From Fennellomyces sp. T-0311 (lineage: Eukaryota; Mucoromycota; Mucoromycetes; Mucorales; Lichtheimiaceae), in contig JALLLT010000019.1 in assembly GCA_025266875.1 (NCBI GenBank), positions 248,001 through 312,000 on the forward strand: 64,000 nt of DNA, given 5' to 3'. Each line of letters opens with the position of its first letter. The first letter of the stretch is position 1. Of this stretch, positions 1 through 13,109 are shown one piece after another. The translations under genes and the position numbers were made by a program. Below the pieces are notes generated by a model that was not told where the DNA came from, made no database searches, and saw nothing but the letters and a program-made list of their open reading frames with translations.

Positions 1-442
1 AAGAAAAAAAAGAAATCGTTCTGCGGTTTTGAAACAGGAGTAGTGAAAAAAGTCAAGAAAAAGAGAGAGAACTGGCCATGTACCACCATTATTTTTAACG
101 CAGGCCGGCGCTTGAATTTGTTCATGTTGGCTTTTTCGTTTTGATCGATCACTTTAGTGTCGCACATGCACGCATTTGCCTTTGGTACAATAGAAAAACT
201 TTATCTTTATTAATTCAGCCATCGTCCCGAGCCGCTCTGTGCCATCGACTTGCCGCATTGGCTCGCAATCTGCTGCTGCCATTGTTTTCATACCAGGCTC
301 TATTTTATATATATATATATTTTATTTTTACGTATGGTGTTATAGCAACGTCACGGCCAGACATCAAATCGGAAAACGTGCGTTCGCTTATCGGCATAGC
401 AGATTCTCTATTTCTTTTTTCTTTTTCCCACCAACCATAACA
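1..442 (+). promoter_or_regulatory. 5' flank of the EDC3 gene
   Basis: No gene is visible here. There is an AT-rich TATATATATATA stretch near 305-320 and a long pyrimidine tract (about 398-430) directly before the EDC3 start codon. Both are common in fungal core promoters and leaders. ORFs running through this stretch have no recognisable product. No upstream gene end can be seen. Confidence 0.4.
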
Positions 443-2078
443 ATGTCAGAAGCATTTCTCGGGCTCATGATAAAAGTGCAGCTGCATTCCGGATTAAATC
501 TGCAAGGCACTGTTGCGCATATCGACCCCGCAACGCAACAGATGACCCTCAAAGATGGTTTGGTGGTTGCGCATGGCCGAATCGACATTCAAGATTAAGC
601 GTGTTTTATTAGTTGAACTGACCTTTCCCGGACAAGCAACACATTTCACACCTGTTTACGGGGTTTATGGCAACGAGATTGGCGATTTGCAAGTATGCGA
701 AAAGAAGCCTGTTCCGACAGTGTCCAAGAGTTGCAATGCGCAGAGGAAAAAAGTCAAACCGCAGAAAAAGGTGAGTCGAGTTTCTATGGTTTTTATCTGC
801 ATTCGCTTATCGGGTTGCAAGCAGAACAATACGCCTGTCAAATCACTATCATCAAATACAGGTAATTGGCAAGCTTCCGGTGGACGGTGGAGTGTGTGTG
901 TATCAGTGCGAGTGGGACTGATGGGTTCATGGTCCCAGGTCGGAAGCAGCAGCAGCAGCAACAGCGTAAAGAGAACGGATGGGCGAATCAAGACGTGGAC
1001 GGGTTTCGAGAAAAGGAATTCGACTTTCAAGCCAATCTCAACATGTTTGACAAGAAGAAGGTGTTTGCAGAGATACGGGTAGGTGATCCGCATCTCGGTA
1101 GCCAGTGCGTACCTTTGGCTAACCTCGGGAGAAATGCAGGAATTGGACGACAGCACGACGGACACATTACTGGTGACGTTGAACCGATTACCCAAAGAGC
1201 CACGGAAAAACCTGCTTCCCACCGAGAATGTATTGGAAAGCGACAGTATCGGAGATGAGAGTGATACAGAATCACGGACCACGTCGGACGAAAGTGTTCC
1301 TGTCATTCGGCAGAGTCGACAGCCCTTACACATACGCACCGTCGCATCGCATATCCCATGCACGCCCGTATCGCCGCTCCAAACAGCCCACGCCGAACAC
1401 GAATGCACCATCACCGGTCCCACCGCCTGGCAGCTCGTCGAGAACGGTGGTCGCGCCATTGCCATGCTGATGCTCCAGACACTGGGCAAACAGCCCACGC
1501 CCGTCATCATTGTGCTCGCCGGGGACAGCAAAGTTGGTGCCAGTGCCCTGGCTGCCACGCGCCACTTGCTGAACCGCGGATTCCATGTCGCAGTCTGCTT
1601 GGAAAACGATCAGCCTTCCTGCGACGTCCTGGCGACTCAGCTCAAGATGGTTGAATGTGCCGGTGGCAAGGTGATACGAAAGGGCGAGCTGTATCATTGG
1701 ACTCCGGATTTGGTCGTGGATGCCATGCATCAGGACCAAGATGTGAGGGACATGGTGCGCTGGGCAAGTCAGCAGTCGGCGCCTATTCTGAGTGTGGATT
1801 CTCCAAGTAGTGGTAAGTGTTCAATTCGCTCACTGGTTGGATATGCTGTGTATATACGCAGGGACTGATGATGACCCGCACGTATAGACGAGATTCGTCC
1901 TCGATGGACGGTGTGTTTGGGAGCCCCAAAATCGGGTTGCGTGTCGCAGGACGTCACTGGAGAACTGTATTTGGCCGACACGGGGATCCCAAAGATATGC
2001 TGGAAACTCGCGGGCGTCAAGAGCTACACGCCGCCATGGGGAGCCGACTTTTTAATTGCCTTAGAATACGTAACGTAA
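443..2078 (+). CDS. EDC3: Enhancer of mRNA-decapping protein 3 (EDC3)
   Basis: EDC3 is a cytoplasmic P-body scaffold that activates the Dcp1/Dcp2 decapping enzyme. The start at 443 (MSEAFLGLMIKVQL) opens an Lsm-like domain that continues across an intron at 558-612 to VYGNEIGDLQV. A later exon carries the FDF motif (EFDFQANLNMFDKKKVFAEI, about 1000-1078), the binding site for Dhh1/DDX6. The last exons (1140-1812 and 1888-2078) hold the YjeF-N/Rossmann domain: TAWQLVENGGRAIA, VIIVLAGDSKVGASALA, a run ending APILSVDSPSS, and the terminal YTPPWGADFLIALEYV that matches EDC3 C-termini. Clear introns are 558-612, 1079-1139 and 1813-1887. The join between 770 and about 947 is uncertain: it is either one intron (771-946) or two introns around a small exon at 862-895. 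A poly-Gln stretch follows. The gene is tail-to-tail with the dynamin gene. Domain order and length agree with fungal EDC3. Confidence 0.9.
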
Positions 2079-2275
2079 GAGAGAGAGAAAGAAAGCGAGA
2101 AAGAGAAAAAGAGAGAGTGTGAGGCGCTTTTTCTATTCCCGTTTACATATAAAGAAAAGAAAAGAAAGAAAGAGATGAAAGGTATTATTGACAACATGCG
2201 GGAAACAAGGAGAGGGGTATGAGTATATATATATCTAGAAGGGGAGACCGGTGGGTTAGATAAATAATAAACGTA
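2079..2275. other. Tail-to-tail intergenic spacer
   Basis: This is a 197-bp gap between two convergent genes. It holds a purine-rich GAGAGAAAG tract (about 2077-2175), a TATATATAT run near 2226 and an AATAATAAA polyadenylation-like signal near 2263 on the plus strand. No ORF of interest is present. Confidence 0.5.
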
Positions 2276-5233
2276 TTAAGCGCTAAACGATCCCATCTTG
2301 GCCCGCGCTTGTCTGTCCGCTTGTCGTTTCACTAGGTAATTTAACTTGTCCATCACATCCTCCAGCTTGTTTTTGCGTTCTTGCAAATCGAGGTGCTTCT
2401 GGATTGGCGGGTTTTCGCGGGCGAACTGCAGGATCTGCCGGCGGTTCATCTGATACACCAAGCGGTTGTCGACTTCGCGCGGGAATTGAAAGAAGAATTC
2501 GTTCAGCAGTTCTACCTGAATGAACATGACCGCCTAGCAACACGGAATAAGCGCACTGGTTGCACACGCACACACATAGTGGAAACTTACTGTATATGTC
2601 AATTTCTCGGCAATAACGTTGAGGAACGCCTCGGGACAATACTGTTTGTTTTCGGCTGATTTGCACTGACGCGACTTTAGCGCTGCAATGCGGTACTTGA
2701 GAATCATTGCACGGTCACGCAAGAACAACGCCTCTCTGGCCTTTTCTAGGATCTTTGAGCTGTAATACGGCTTGACATCGTCATCGAACAGTTGCTCTTC
2801 CGTGGCGTGACCGCCTTCTTCGGCGATTTGTCTCAGGCGTTCCTGACGACGGCCATCCTCGCGTTCCTGATCCAACAAATACTTGATGGCGCCCTTGAGT
2901 TTCTTTTTGCCGACGGCATTCTTGAGCGACGTTGCCATGGAATCGCACATTTCCAATTCCTTTTCCAACAAGGCCACGGACCGTTTGACACCTTCGGCCC
3001 ATTCCATGTCCGTCACCTCCACCTCATACTTGTAGGGCTTGATGGTGTTTTCCACTTGGTCGCTGGTTGTCAAAAACTTGGATCGCAGGATTTCGCTGGT
3101 GAAACTCATGATTTGTTTCCGCGTCTCCGGATGATACATGAATGGTTCGGCATTGGCCAGTCGCTCCATGTTGCTCATCAATACGTCCACGACGAGTTGC
3201 GTGGTAGATCGACCGATTCCGGATTTCGTCAAGGCCGCGCTGGCCAGGTCGATCTTGTACAACCAGTAAATGTCGTCCAATTGCGCTTTGGGCAGTTCGG
3301 CAATTTTTCCGTCCGACCAGTACTGTTCGGCGCAAATGTCCAGCACACGTTGTTCGAGCATGGTACGGACTTCATGCCGGACTTGAGGCTTGCCAAACAA
3401 TGTGGCAAAGTCTTTAAAGTTGTGTTTCAGCGAATCGATCGTTTCGGCAACGTAGGATTCGGCCGTGACCCGACGATCGTTGTATTGCACCTTGAATTGA
3501 TACCGCGCTTCCTCCAATTCCTGCTGTACCGCATCCACAATGCTGTACAGCGACCGACCCATGCTTTGTTCCAAAACATTCATCAGTTTCTTGCGCAGAG
3601 TGGCTGTGCCCACCTGAATGTCGCGTTGGTTGTATATCAGGTGGTGTTGGAAAAAGTTTTCCTCGTTGCGAATCAGCGCGCTGGTCATGTTGCCCTTGAC
3701 GTTCTCCGGCGACCGACAAACGACGCCAATGTAGCCCAGATGGAGCGGGTAGTCGGCATTGCGGAGGACGGCCGCACCGTGTTCCGGCGGAACCAGATCC
3801 ATCTTTGTAATGACGCCAATGGTGCGCAGACCGAGCGGATCACATTTGCGACTTGCACGCAATGCCGGACTGTTGGCCAAATCGACGTTGGCGGCGCACA
3901 CGGCAAGGATAATGTTGGGTCCTCGAATGTACTTTTCGCACAGTTCCTCAATCTTGGTCTTTAATGTCTCGGGCTGGTTCTTGTTGGCGATTTGGATGTA
4001 GCCCGGCAGATCGATCAGTGTCAGGTCAGGCACGTTGGGCGAATACACACGGAGTTCGATGGGCTGTTCCGAAACACATTCCGAGTCTGGCACTGCCATG
4101 TTCATGTCCACCAATGTCTTTTGGATCTTTTTGAAATCATGCATCTTTCCAAGTCCAAGTTGAGGAAATTCACCGTATTCTTCGTCTTCTCCCGGCGTAT
4201 GGATCAGTGTCAGTTCGATCGGCCGTCGCGTCACCATGTTTGTGCCTCTACGCATGAAAAGGTTACGCGATGAGCATCCTCTGCTTATGTTATAATAAAC
4301 CGGCGAGGCACATGGCTTACTTTGGGAGAAACTCGTGGCCGACGATGGCTTCAAGCACTGAACTCTTGCCTGAACTCTGAGATCCAACGACGACAATGCT
4401 GGGCAACTGAAGTGTTTCGTTATGGTCGATGGATAGAAGAATCGAACGGATCTCGATCAGCTTTTTCGTGAGCATCATGAGCTGCTCGTCCTGATGTGTG
4501 GCCACTTCTTGCTTGCGTTTCTTTTTGGGTTTTTGCTCCTCTTCTTCCTCTTCGTTCAGATAGGCTGCAACGGCCGCAGCAGCCACCGCTGCACCGCCGC
4601 CTTTGCCATCACCGTTGGGTTCTTGTTCTTGTTTTTGTTCTTGCTTGGGCTCCTCGCTAAACTTGTGGGTAGTGGTATGTTCCTCGGTAGCGCTCATCGA
4701 TGCCAAAAAATCCTTGACCAAGTCAGGCACCTTGAGATGGATTTCCGGTATAGAAATATCCAATTCTTCCGCTTGCTCCTGCAGCGATCCCAGTAGCTTT
4801 TTCGCTTCCTTGATGCCGTCCAAGACGAATGCCGAGCCCTTATCGGTCCAATCTTATCGCAGTGTTGATTATATGGATATATCGTGAACGCGATATATTT
4901 AAGAAAATAAAACGTACCTGTAAGCTTATTGTTGGCCAAGGTAACGCCCGCCACTGTCGTGCCAGCAACAAGTGTGGGCAGACGCAGTGCAGACAAGGCC
5001 ATTCTTGGGACCGAGGAAAAGCCAATGGAACGCACTTGATTGTGCAATACGACCGGAGCAACGTTTGAAAAGAATCGAGGACTCGAGGACCGTAACAACG
5101 GCGTCATGCGTTGAGAGTTGCTTGTAATGTGATGATAAGCATGAGAAAACGGCTGACGTGTGGTTGTCGAACGCAACAACGATCGTGCCCGAGGCGGTGT
5201 TAATCGACTCCCTCTGAGAGCGTTGTAGAGCAT
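2276..5233 (-). CDS. MGM1: Mitochondrial dynamin-like GTPase, Mgm1/OPA1 type
   Basis: This is an inner-membrane fusion and cristae-shaping GTPase. The exons are 5233-4918, 4852-4321, 4247-2591 and 2533-2276, giving about 920 residues. The N-terminus is Arg/Ser-rich with few acids ([20 protein letters not shown]), as in a mitochondrial presequence. A hydrophobic segment ([16 protein letters not shown]) follows at about residues 85-100. After an acidic/Lys-rich linker comes the GTPase domain: P-loop GSQSSGKS (about residue 259), [17 protein letters not shown], switch region DLPGYIQ and the TKMD motif. The middle domain follows, then a GED-like end ([24 protein letters not shown]). The intron at 4853-4917 is fixed by frame: the exon must resume at 4852 so that LT joins DWTDKGSAF. 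Poly-Glu and poly-Ala stretches precede the GTPase domain. The gene is head-to-head with the remodeller gene, with a 229-bp shared promoter. An endosomal or vacuolar dynamin is less likely because of the presequence and membrane anchor. Confidence 0.9.
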
Positions 5234-5462
5234 GGCTGCATATAAGGGGGGCGCTGTTCTCTTCGGGGGGTGGGTTGACGTTAAAAAAAAATAGTAGTTA
5301 TGGTTACGCCTTTGATTCAGATATCCAATCTGATTGGCGCAAAATTATAATTCCGAAATACACATAGATTCGTGACCGGCCGCACTTTAACGAAAGCCGG
5401 TTCTGAATATTAGAGTCCTGATCAAACACTTGCGATCTGTTTAAAGAAAGATAAAAAAAAGA
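5234..5462. promoter_or_regulatory. Divergent promoter between the MGM1-type and STH1-type genes
   Basis: The gap is 229 bp between two start codons on opposite strands. It contains ATCCAATC and GATTGGCG (about 5319-5340), which are CCAAT-box cores on opposite strands, an AT-rich stretch, and an A-rich leader just before the plus-strand start. Shared regulation is inferred from the arrangement only. Confidence 0.45.
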
Positions 5463-8400
5463 ATGGCATCCGTGGCTTCAGCAAATGGAACTACAGCTGC
5501 GGCTGCCACGATGGCGCCTGGAAACTTGACCAAAGAAAAACTCAATAGTTTATTACAAGTAGGGTTTTTTATTTTTAAAAGTTGCCGTTACAGAAAAAAC
5601 TAATCTGCCCATTTACGAAAACGCATAAAAAAAAGCGTGCAAAGTTTCTTCAGATGCAAGGAGCGACGGAAAACAATAATACGGAGCTGGCGCAGATTAT
5701 GCAGTTTCTGAAAAGTCTTCAACGACCCAAGATGACGGGGCCATCTGCGGCGTCCAGTGATGCGGTTCCATCACAAAATGGTAAGGGAGAAAAGAGAGTG
5801 AGTGAGAGAGAGAGTGAGAGAGAAAGAAAAGGCCCATTAAATTTTGTGCGTTGGAATATATTAAGCAGAGTCGAATCTTACCCCGAACCAGCTTGCTGCT
5901 CTACGGTATCAAATCTTGGCCTACAAACTCATATCCAAAAACATACCGCTGCCGCCGCACTTGCAACAAGCGGTGCTCAACACGACTCCCGAAAGTCCCA
6001 AAGTGCCGCCCACCCCAGCATCGCCCGCCCAAACGCCGCCATCGCCAAAGGATCAACAACACTTCAATGCCTATGCATCGCCCTACCAGTTGCTCAAAAA
6101 GCCCATTTCATCCTACGCCCATGCGTCCAAGCAACAACGCTTGCTGATCCCGAGCATCACGCCAACCGGAATGGATCCCCACACGGCAATCACCGAACGC
6201 GAACGTCGCGTGCGTGCCCGGATCCAATACCGCATTCATGAATTGGAAAAGATCCCAAGCAATCTCTTGATGAACTTGCCCAATACCTTGTCCGTCGCGC
6301 ACAAGACCGAGGCCAATCCCAAGATCAAGGCCATTATCGAATTGAAGGCCTTGCGTTTGCTCGGCAGACAAAAGCGCGTAAGTAGATCCATGCTCGTCAA
6401 TGCATCCGAAAAGGGAAAACAAAACTCACTTGCATGAAATAGCTGCGACAAGAAATCACTGGCGGTATGGCGCGTTCGACCACGTTGGCCACAAGTGCTG
6501 ACCGTTTGTCATATCGACGCATGAAGAAACAGTCGTTGCGGGAAGCACGCATGACTGAAAAAGTGGAACGACAACAACGTCTGGATCGTGATCGACGCGA
6601 AAAACAAAAGCAACTCGATTACTTGCAATCCATCTGTGATCATGGACGCAATCTGGTCGCGGCGCAACGGGCGTATCAGGCCAAGCAATCCAAATTGGGT
6701 CGCGCCGTGCTGCAGTTCCATCAACATGTCGAAAAGGAAGAACAAAAGAAGGCCGAACGACTTTCAAAGGAACGTATTCGGGCTTTGAAGGCCGACGATG
6801 AAGAAGCCTACATGAAATTGATCGACGAAGCCAAGGATACGCGACTGACCCAGCTGCTGCGTCAAACAGGCGTTTTCTTGGAGTCGCTGACCAGGTCCGT
6901 GGTCGACCAACAGAACGACGCAGTCCATGGATTCGAGTTGCCAACCGTGGATGAGGATGAGAATGTAAATACTTCTTGCTTGTTAAAGTGTGTGTGTCTG
7001 TGTGGCTAATAGTGGTACCTAGGAGGGCAAGGCAGCGGCGGATTATTTCCAGGTGACGCATCGCATCAAGGAGGATGTCTCGCAACCAACGATTCTGGTC
7101 GGCGGCACTTTGAAGGAGTATCAGGTAAGCAAATGTTGGTTGAAAAGACGATGATGGTTGTGCTGAACATGCGGGGCTGCAGCTCAAAGGCTTGCAATGG
7201 ATGGTGTCGTTGTACAACAACCATCTGAACGGTATCCTTGCCGACGAAATGGGTCTCGGAAAAACCATCCAGACGATCAGTTTGATCACCTATCTCATTG
7301 AAAAGAAGCGACAAAACGGACCCTACTTGATCATTGTACCCTTATCGTAAGTGGCTTGACGTGCTGTTGCGCGGGAGGCAACTCACCATGGTCCAAATAG
7401 AACATTGACCAACTGGTCGCTCGAATTCGACAAGTGGGCGCCGTCGGTGAAAACCATCGTGTACAAAGGCCCGCCGCTCACTCGAAGAATGCTTCAAATG
7501 GATATCCGACAAGGCGATTTCCAAGTACTGCTGACAACGTTTGAATACATCATCAAGGACCGACCGTTGCTCAGCAAGATCCGCTGGCTGCACATGATCA
7601 TTGACGAAGGTCATCGCATGAAAAACACCAACTCCAAGCTCGTCCAAGTCCTTCGACAGTACTACCACACGCGATACCGACTGATTCTCACGGGCACGCC
7701 GCTGCAAAACAACCTGCCTGAGCTGTGGGCGCTGCTGAACTTTATCCTGCCCAAGATCTTCAAGAGTGTCAAGAGTTTCGAGGAGTGGTTCAATACGCCG
7801 TTCAACACGCAGGGAGTTTCCGACAAGATTGGCCTGAACGAAGAAGAGCAGCTGCTGATTATCAAACGTCTGCACAAGGTGCTGAGACCGTTCCTGCTGC
7901 GTCGACTGAAGAAGGATGTCGAGTCGGAATTGCCCGACAAGGTCGAACGGGTGATCAAGTGCAAGCTGTCGTCGCTGCAGCTCAAGCTTTACTCGCAGAT
8001 GAAAAAGAGCGGTATTCTGTACACGGCGTCGGGCGAAAAGGGGTAAGCTTCGTTGGGGATGGCAGGGGCAAAGAAGAAAAAGAAACTAAATTAGGAACAA
8101 CGACAGACGCACGGGCATCAAGGGATTGAACAATACCATCATGCAACTCCGAAAGATCTGCAACCATCCGTTCGTCTTTGAAGAAGTCGAGAACGAAATC
8201 AATCCTCTTCGTCAATCCAACGATCTGCTGTACCGTACGTCGGGCAAGTTTGAGCTGCTCGATCGCATGCTTCCGAAACTCAAGGAGACCGGCCATCGAG
8301 TGCTGATCTTTTTCCAAATGACCCAAATCATGAGCATCATGGAAGACTTTTTAAATTACCGCGGCTTCAATTACTTGCGACTGGACGGTTCGACCAAGGC

Positions 8401-9919
8401 CGATGACCGATCCGAACTGCTGCATCTGTTCAACGCACCGGACTCGCCCTACTTTGTCTTTTTACTCAGTACGCGTGCCGGTGGTCTGGGCTTGAACCTG
8501 CAAGCCGCCGACACGGTGATTATCTTTGACTCGGATTGGAACCCGCATCAGGATTTGCAAGCGCAAGACCGTGCCCATCGCATTGGCCAAACCAAAGAAG
8601 TACGCATTTTCCGATTGATCAGTGCCAATTCCATCGAAGAGAACATTCTGGCCAGGGCAAACTACAAGTTGGATATCGACGGCAAGGTCATTCAAGCCGG
8701 TAAATTCGATAATCGAAGTACCGACGAGGATCGTGAAGCGTTCTTGGTAAGCTTGTGCTGTGGTTTTGTGTGTGTCTTTTGATGTACGATATTCACCCGT
8801 CGAGTAGCGATCGCTGCTGGAAGATAAGGCGGATGAGCAAGAAGAAGAGGAGGACGACGATATCGATGATGAGGAATTGAACGAAATGTTGCAGCGCTCG
8901 GATCAAGAGATTGCTATATTCAACAAATTGGATTCGGATCGACGACGGGATGAAAGTCGTCGTGGCACTCGCAACAAGAAATACGAACGATTGATTCAGG
9001 AAGACGAGTTGCCGGAAATCTATCGCTACGATGAGTTGCCCTTGGATGAAGACGGTCCAGAATTGGAGTATGGTCGCGGCCAACGGTCAAAGGAATCCGT
9101 CCGTTATGACGATGGTTTGACGGAAGAACAATGGCTCAATGTAAAGTCCTTTTTTTTGTTATTTGTGCCACATCCAATATTGACCTGCGTATCTAGGCAT
9201 TGGAAGATGACGATGTAGACCTGGATGATGTGATTGCAAAGAAAGAGCAGCGACGACGACGACGTATGGAAAAGTTACAAGATGTAGACTCGTCCAAAGA
9301 AGATGCCAATGCCAAGAAGCGCGGTCGACCAAAGAAGGATGAAATTCCTCGAAAGAAACAGCGATCCGCCGAAGCAGAAAGCGATACGCTGGCACCCCAC
9401 GTCCGAAAACAATTAACGCACTTTTTTGAACAGTGCTACAAGGCGGTGGAAGAATCTGTTGAAGAGGATGAAGATGGGTAAGTTGTTTGTTTGTTTGCTC
9501 ATGCATGTAGGCATATTTATAAAAAAACGAACGGCATCAACATAGAACGGTGCGCGATCGATGCGACCTGTTTATGGATCTGGTGGCCAAGAAAGACTAT
9601 CCTTTATACTACAAGCTTATCAAGCGACCGATCTCCATGAACATGATTAACAAGCGAATCCATTCCCCGCATTACCGAACGATAGAACAGTTCCGTGACG
9701 ATTTCCAACTAATGTTTGACAACGCACGGACATTTAACGAGGAAGGTTCCATTGTGTACGAAGATGCGAATGAGCTGGAGGTAAGTGGTTAGCTTTCTAT
9801 CGGCCCGCACCATCTCAATCGACTCTGCCTAGAAAACGTTTTATGCAAAGTACCAAGAACTTTGTAATCAGGATATGCAAGGCGAGGCGGATGTTCCAGA
9901 AATCAATGGCAATCGATAG
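5463..9919 (+). CDS. STH1: Snf2-family chromatin-remodelling ATPase, Sth1/Snf2 (RSC or SWI/SNF) type
   Basis: This is the catalytic ATP-dependent DNA translocase of a RSC or SWI/SNF nucleosome-remodelling complex, acting in the nucleus. Twelve exons give about 1249 residues: 5463-5558, 5654-5780, 5869-6377, 6443-6964, 7023-7124, 7183-7346, 7401-8042, 8095-8746, 8808-9140, 9197-9477, 9546-9780 and 9833-9919. Domains in order are QLQ ([18 protein letters not shown], about residue 77), HSA ([19 protein letters not shown], about 275), the ATPase lobe with [12 protein letters not shown] and box II DEGH, helicase C with [13 protein letters not shown] and [12 protein letters not shown], SnAC, an AT-hook (KKRGRPKK) and a C-terminal bromodomain ([18 protein letters not shown]). 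The first intron could instead end at 5593, which would keep the frame but leave only 35 bp; 5653 gives a normal 95 bp. The presence of both QLQ and bromodomain separates it from ISWI, INO80 and CHD. STH1 versus SNF2 cannot be decided from one copy. Confidence 0.93.
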
Positions 9920-10730
9920 TTGTAAATAAGTAAAAAAAAAAAAAACGGTGTTGTCTTTTTCCCCTCTCCATTCTTTCCATATTAGATTATACAGTAAAGC
10001 TGGCTTTTTTCGCACACAGACATGTATATCTTTTTTTTCGTTTTTAAATATATTCAGAGCGACATGCTTTTTTTTACCTGCTCTTTTTCTTGTTTTCGTA
10101 TGTGCGTTCGGCTGTATAGAAGCACATGGATAGGTGTTGTTATATCTACTGCTCTACAACGGTGGCAATGACACTGAAAGAAATCTGTATCATGGTGATA
10201 TTGCATATTGGTTGATATACGGATTACGCCCATTGCACATGCACAACTTTCCTGTAACGGCTTCAATGCGAGAGGGGTCGGCGTGCATAATCCAGCCCTT
10301 CTTGGTGAAAAAAAAAACTGACTACGCGCAATGAAGGCTTCTAACTATTTACTCAAAGGGATATACTTGTTAGTCGCCCATACGGCGGAACCTTGGTCAA
10401 CAATCCAATACATGATATGAAATGTTTTTAGATGAAATAGATTGTACGCTCCGGTTAATCTATACCAGCCTTCCTTTGCCTTTTTAGTAACAGGATATCA
10501 CCCTTGTTTGCAAACTCGAAACGAATGATACATCCCAGTGATCGACGAATGTCCAGCAAAGAGTTCTGGCGCCGACGGTGTATTGATGCGGTCTGTTTTC
10601 TGTTTCATTGGCAAGACGTGCGTTACGTTCAGCATCTATATGCGAAAAGCGGAGGTGACTGTAGCGTGGTTGCGACTTGCGTGTTGTGGTACATAGCAAG
10701 CGTCAGGTGAGGGTCGTCTGGGGTTATCTG

Positions 10731-11033
10731 TCAGTTTCCCATTTCAGAATGCAATGCATATATATACATGTGTATCGCCGCTTTCCTATACAAAATACAG
10801 TCAATCGGCGGGTCCAACGAATAACGTTGTCGCCAGGTAATTATTACCGTTTTTGTCTCTGTCGTAAACATAGATAGCGTGTACGCTAGCATCGCGAGGA
10901 AAACAAGTACCTTCATCACCATCATCTTCATGGATGAAATAATATTGGTACCATCTCTATGCTTTTCATTCAATGTATTGTCACAAGCTGTCGCAGTTAA
11001 AAACCACGAGTCAATTACCACTGTAGGTAGCAA
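10731..11033 (-). CDS. Weak candidate small ORF with a hydrophobic stretch
   Basis: This is a 100-residue frame. An internal Met run (MKMMVMKVLVFLAMLAYTLS) looks like a signal peptide or single membrane anchor, followed by about 45 ordinary residues with one cysteine. No family is recognised, there are no flanking introns, and composition is the only argument. It may be a chance frame in AT-rich DNA. Confidence 0.15.
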   Translation of the reverse strand: MLPTVVIDSWFLTATACDNTLNEKHRDGTNIISSMKMMVMKVLVFLAMLAYTLSMFTTETKTVIITWRQRYSLDPPIDCILYRKAAIHMYIYALHSEMGN

Positions 11034-11621
11034 GTGCCACTGTCATGGCCGTAGTCAGTCGTCAACACCTACTCCAAGCAAACACCGTTGGAAAAAGCAG
11101 AAAATGGACAGTCCGTTATCGAGTTATCGCGAGACTGGAGTATTAGTCAAGAATTGTCGTCGTCGTCTTCTTCCACAAGCAAGACTTTGTGTATGAAAAT
11201 AATTCCATCTGTTGTCAGGCGGTATACTTACCTACGTAGTCGCATGATATTATACATATTAAGTATAAATTATACTTTGGTGCCTAGTTAGTACCTTATT
11301 CGATAACTCTACCGCGCTTGATAAACGTGGTATAACTTTACACTGGCTCAAACAGCAGAACAAAACTTATGTATGGAAAGATGGCTATACATAAAAGCCA
11401 GCCTTTGCGACGCGTATTACATTATCTTGTGCTCAGCGTTCGCGAAGACATTCGTTTTTCGGTTTTTCAGTCTCCCTTGATTTGCGTGTACTTTATTCCA
11501 ACCATATAAAACACGTTCAATCGGTGAATGCAAGGTTTTGGTGTTGACATATGAGTCTATAGACGTGTTAACTTGATACCAGCAATCCAACTGCCATTAT
11601 GCCTGCAGTGAGGAGCAAATG

Positions 11622-11906
11622 CTAGTATTGCTTAACGCTAGAAGGGCTTGGAGGAGGAGGCGATGGACAGGGACGAGGACTTGGCTTAGCTGGACCTTTA
11701 GGTTTAAAACAAGGAATGTGAGCTGGAATGAAATTGCGGTCTCGCGTTATGCGCTGCAACTGGTCCGGGGATCCCAAAGGCAATGCTTCATCGGGATAGC
11801 TTCTCATAATTTCTAAACAGGTGTCCACCGTTTCCGAAATAGGCTGAGGGACGAAGTAACAGATACTGTCGGCATCAATCATCATTTTAAATGTTTCTGG
11901 TAGCAA
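11622..11906 (-). CDS. Weak candidate small ORF with a Pro/Ser-rich tail
   Basis: This is a 94-residue frame, or 87 if it starts at the internal Met. The body (DTCLEIMRSYPDEALPLG and following residues) has protein-like composition, and it ends in a Pro-rich tail (PRPCPSPPPPSPSS). The C-terminal codons lie over a GGAGGAGG repeat. No family is recognised and an in-frame stop lies a short way upstream. It may be a remnant exon. Confidence 0.2.
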   Translation of the reverse strand: MLPETFKMMIDADSICYFVPQPISETVDTCLEIMRSYPDEALPLGSPDQLQRITRDRNFIPAHIPCFKPKGPAKPSPRPCPSPPPPSPSSVKQY

Positions 11907-13109
11907 GTAGGACGGGTGGCAATGAAAACGTTTGGAAGAAGCAAGATAACGCTACCGAACAGCAGGTTGCGAGTTTTTGAGTACCTTTTTATAAGTTATC
12001 TATGTGGTCACTGCATCATCTTGCTCTTCGTATTCAAGGTGTTCTAGAAGCAATGGAACCAAAGGTTAGTTATAAAAACTCCATTGAAGCTGCCGATTTT
12101 CGTTTCTATGCGAGTCGTGTCCGTATAGTAGTTTTCGCACCAAACGATTTCCTTGGGGTTTTGTACACGTAATATTTTTTTTGAACGTTTGGTAACTGAT
12201 AGTTCGTTTAATAATTTAGATCATTGAAATCTCGTACTGTCTAGTTTTGAAGTATCTTAAAAGAATGAGGTCCCGTCTTGAACAAGGTGTGTTATCAGAT
12301 AATATATTTGTACCCACAACAGGATACCCCAATGGAAGCACTTGACTACTATAGATATTAGTGCTTACATACATCACCTCAGAATTCCCTAAAGATGATT
12401 TCAATGTGAGAATATCATAAAGGAAAAATAGCATATTTTATAAGATACTACGTACTTATGCGTGTTGAAATATTGATATTTCATATCAAAAGCTCAAACC
12501 TATCATATAAGCCTCTGCATACAAGTTCAACTGTTTAAAGGGCAATAGGTAGCAATACTGAGTTATTTTCTTCCACCTGATAGCAGTGCGTTCATATAAA
12601 TATACCTTGAACATATAGTTATTTATGTATTCCTAAGAATTTGAGAATACACAATAAGACAGAACGGATCCTGTCAGACTTGAGTTTCTATTTCTTTTAT
12701 GCCCCTTCCCTTGATAACGGCGGACTACAACGAGTATTTATACAGCGTTCTTAGCTTGCAGCTTTCTTCATCAAGTACCAACAGTAGCGTCTTATCAAGT
12801 GCTAAAGCATATCCATGAAGCGCAATATAATAGCTACTTTATACTGATTGTATCTTATCTGTGACATAATGTACTTTTAGATATATATAGCCGCATTACT
12901 TATGCCATATTACACGGCGTATGGTTCGTAATCAGGGGTAGCTAGTATTAAGACTGTATCTATGGTCAAAAAAGACTATTCAGCTATATATCATAATTCA
13001 GGAAGCCATAAGCACGGGATGCGACATCAGAGCCTATCACGGCTTTCTAATAATAGACTTGTATAATATGCAGTGTTGCTAAGGTGGATAACTATATTTC
13101 AAGAAAACG

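Larger units (their letters stand above)
9920..13109. other. Long gene-poor spacer
   Basis: I see no confident gene in these 3.2 kb. The AT content rises towards the right. Two weak minus-strand reading frames are listed separately (10731-11033 and 11622-11906). There are short TA-rich microsatellites (for example near 10760) but no recognisable terminal inverted repeats or tRNA boxes. Confidence 0.5.

Noticed and set aside
665..1558. 297-codon minus-strand ORF
   Set aside because: It overlaps the spliced EDC3 exons, which are supported by Lsm, FDF and YjeF-N motifs.
2792..3964. 390-codon plus-strand ORF
   Set aside because: It is the exact antisense of the dynamin GTPase exon, which has clear motifs; the plus-strand translation has no domain.
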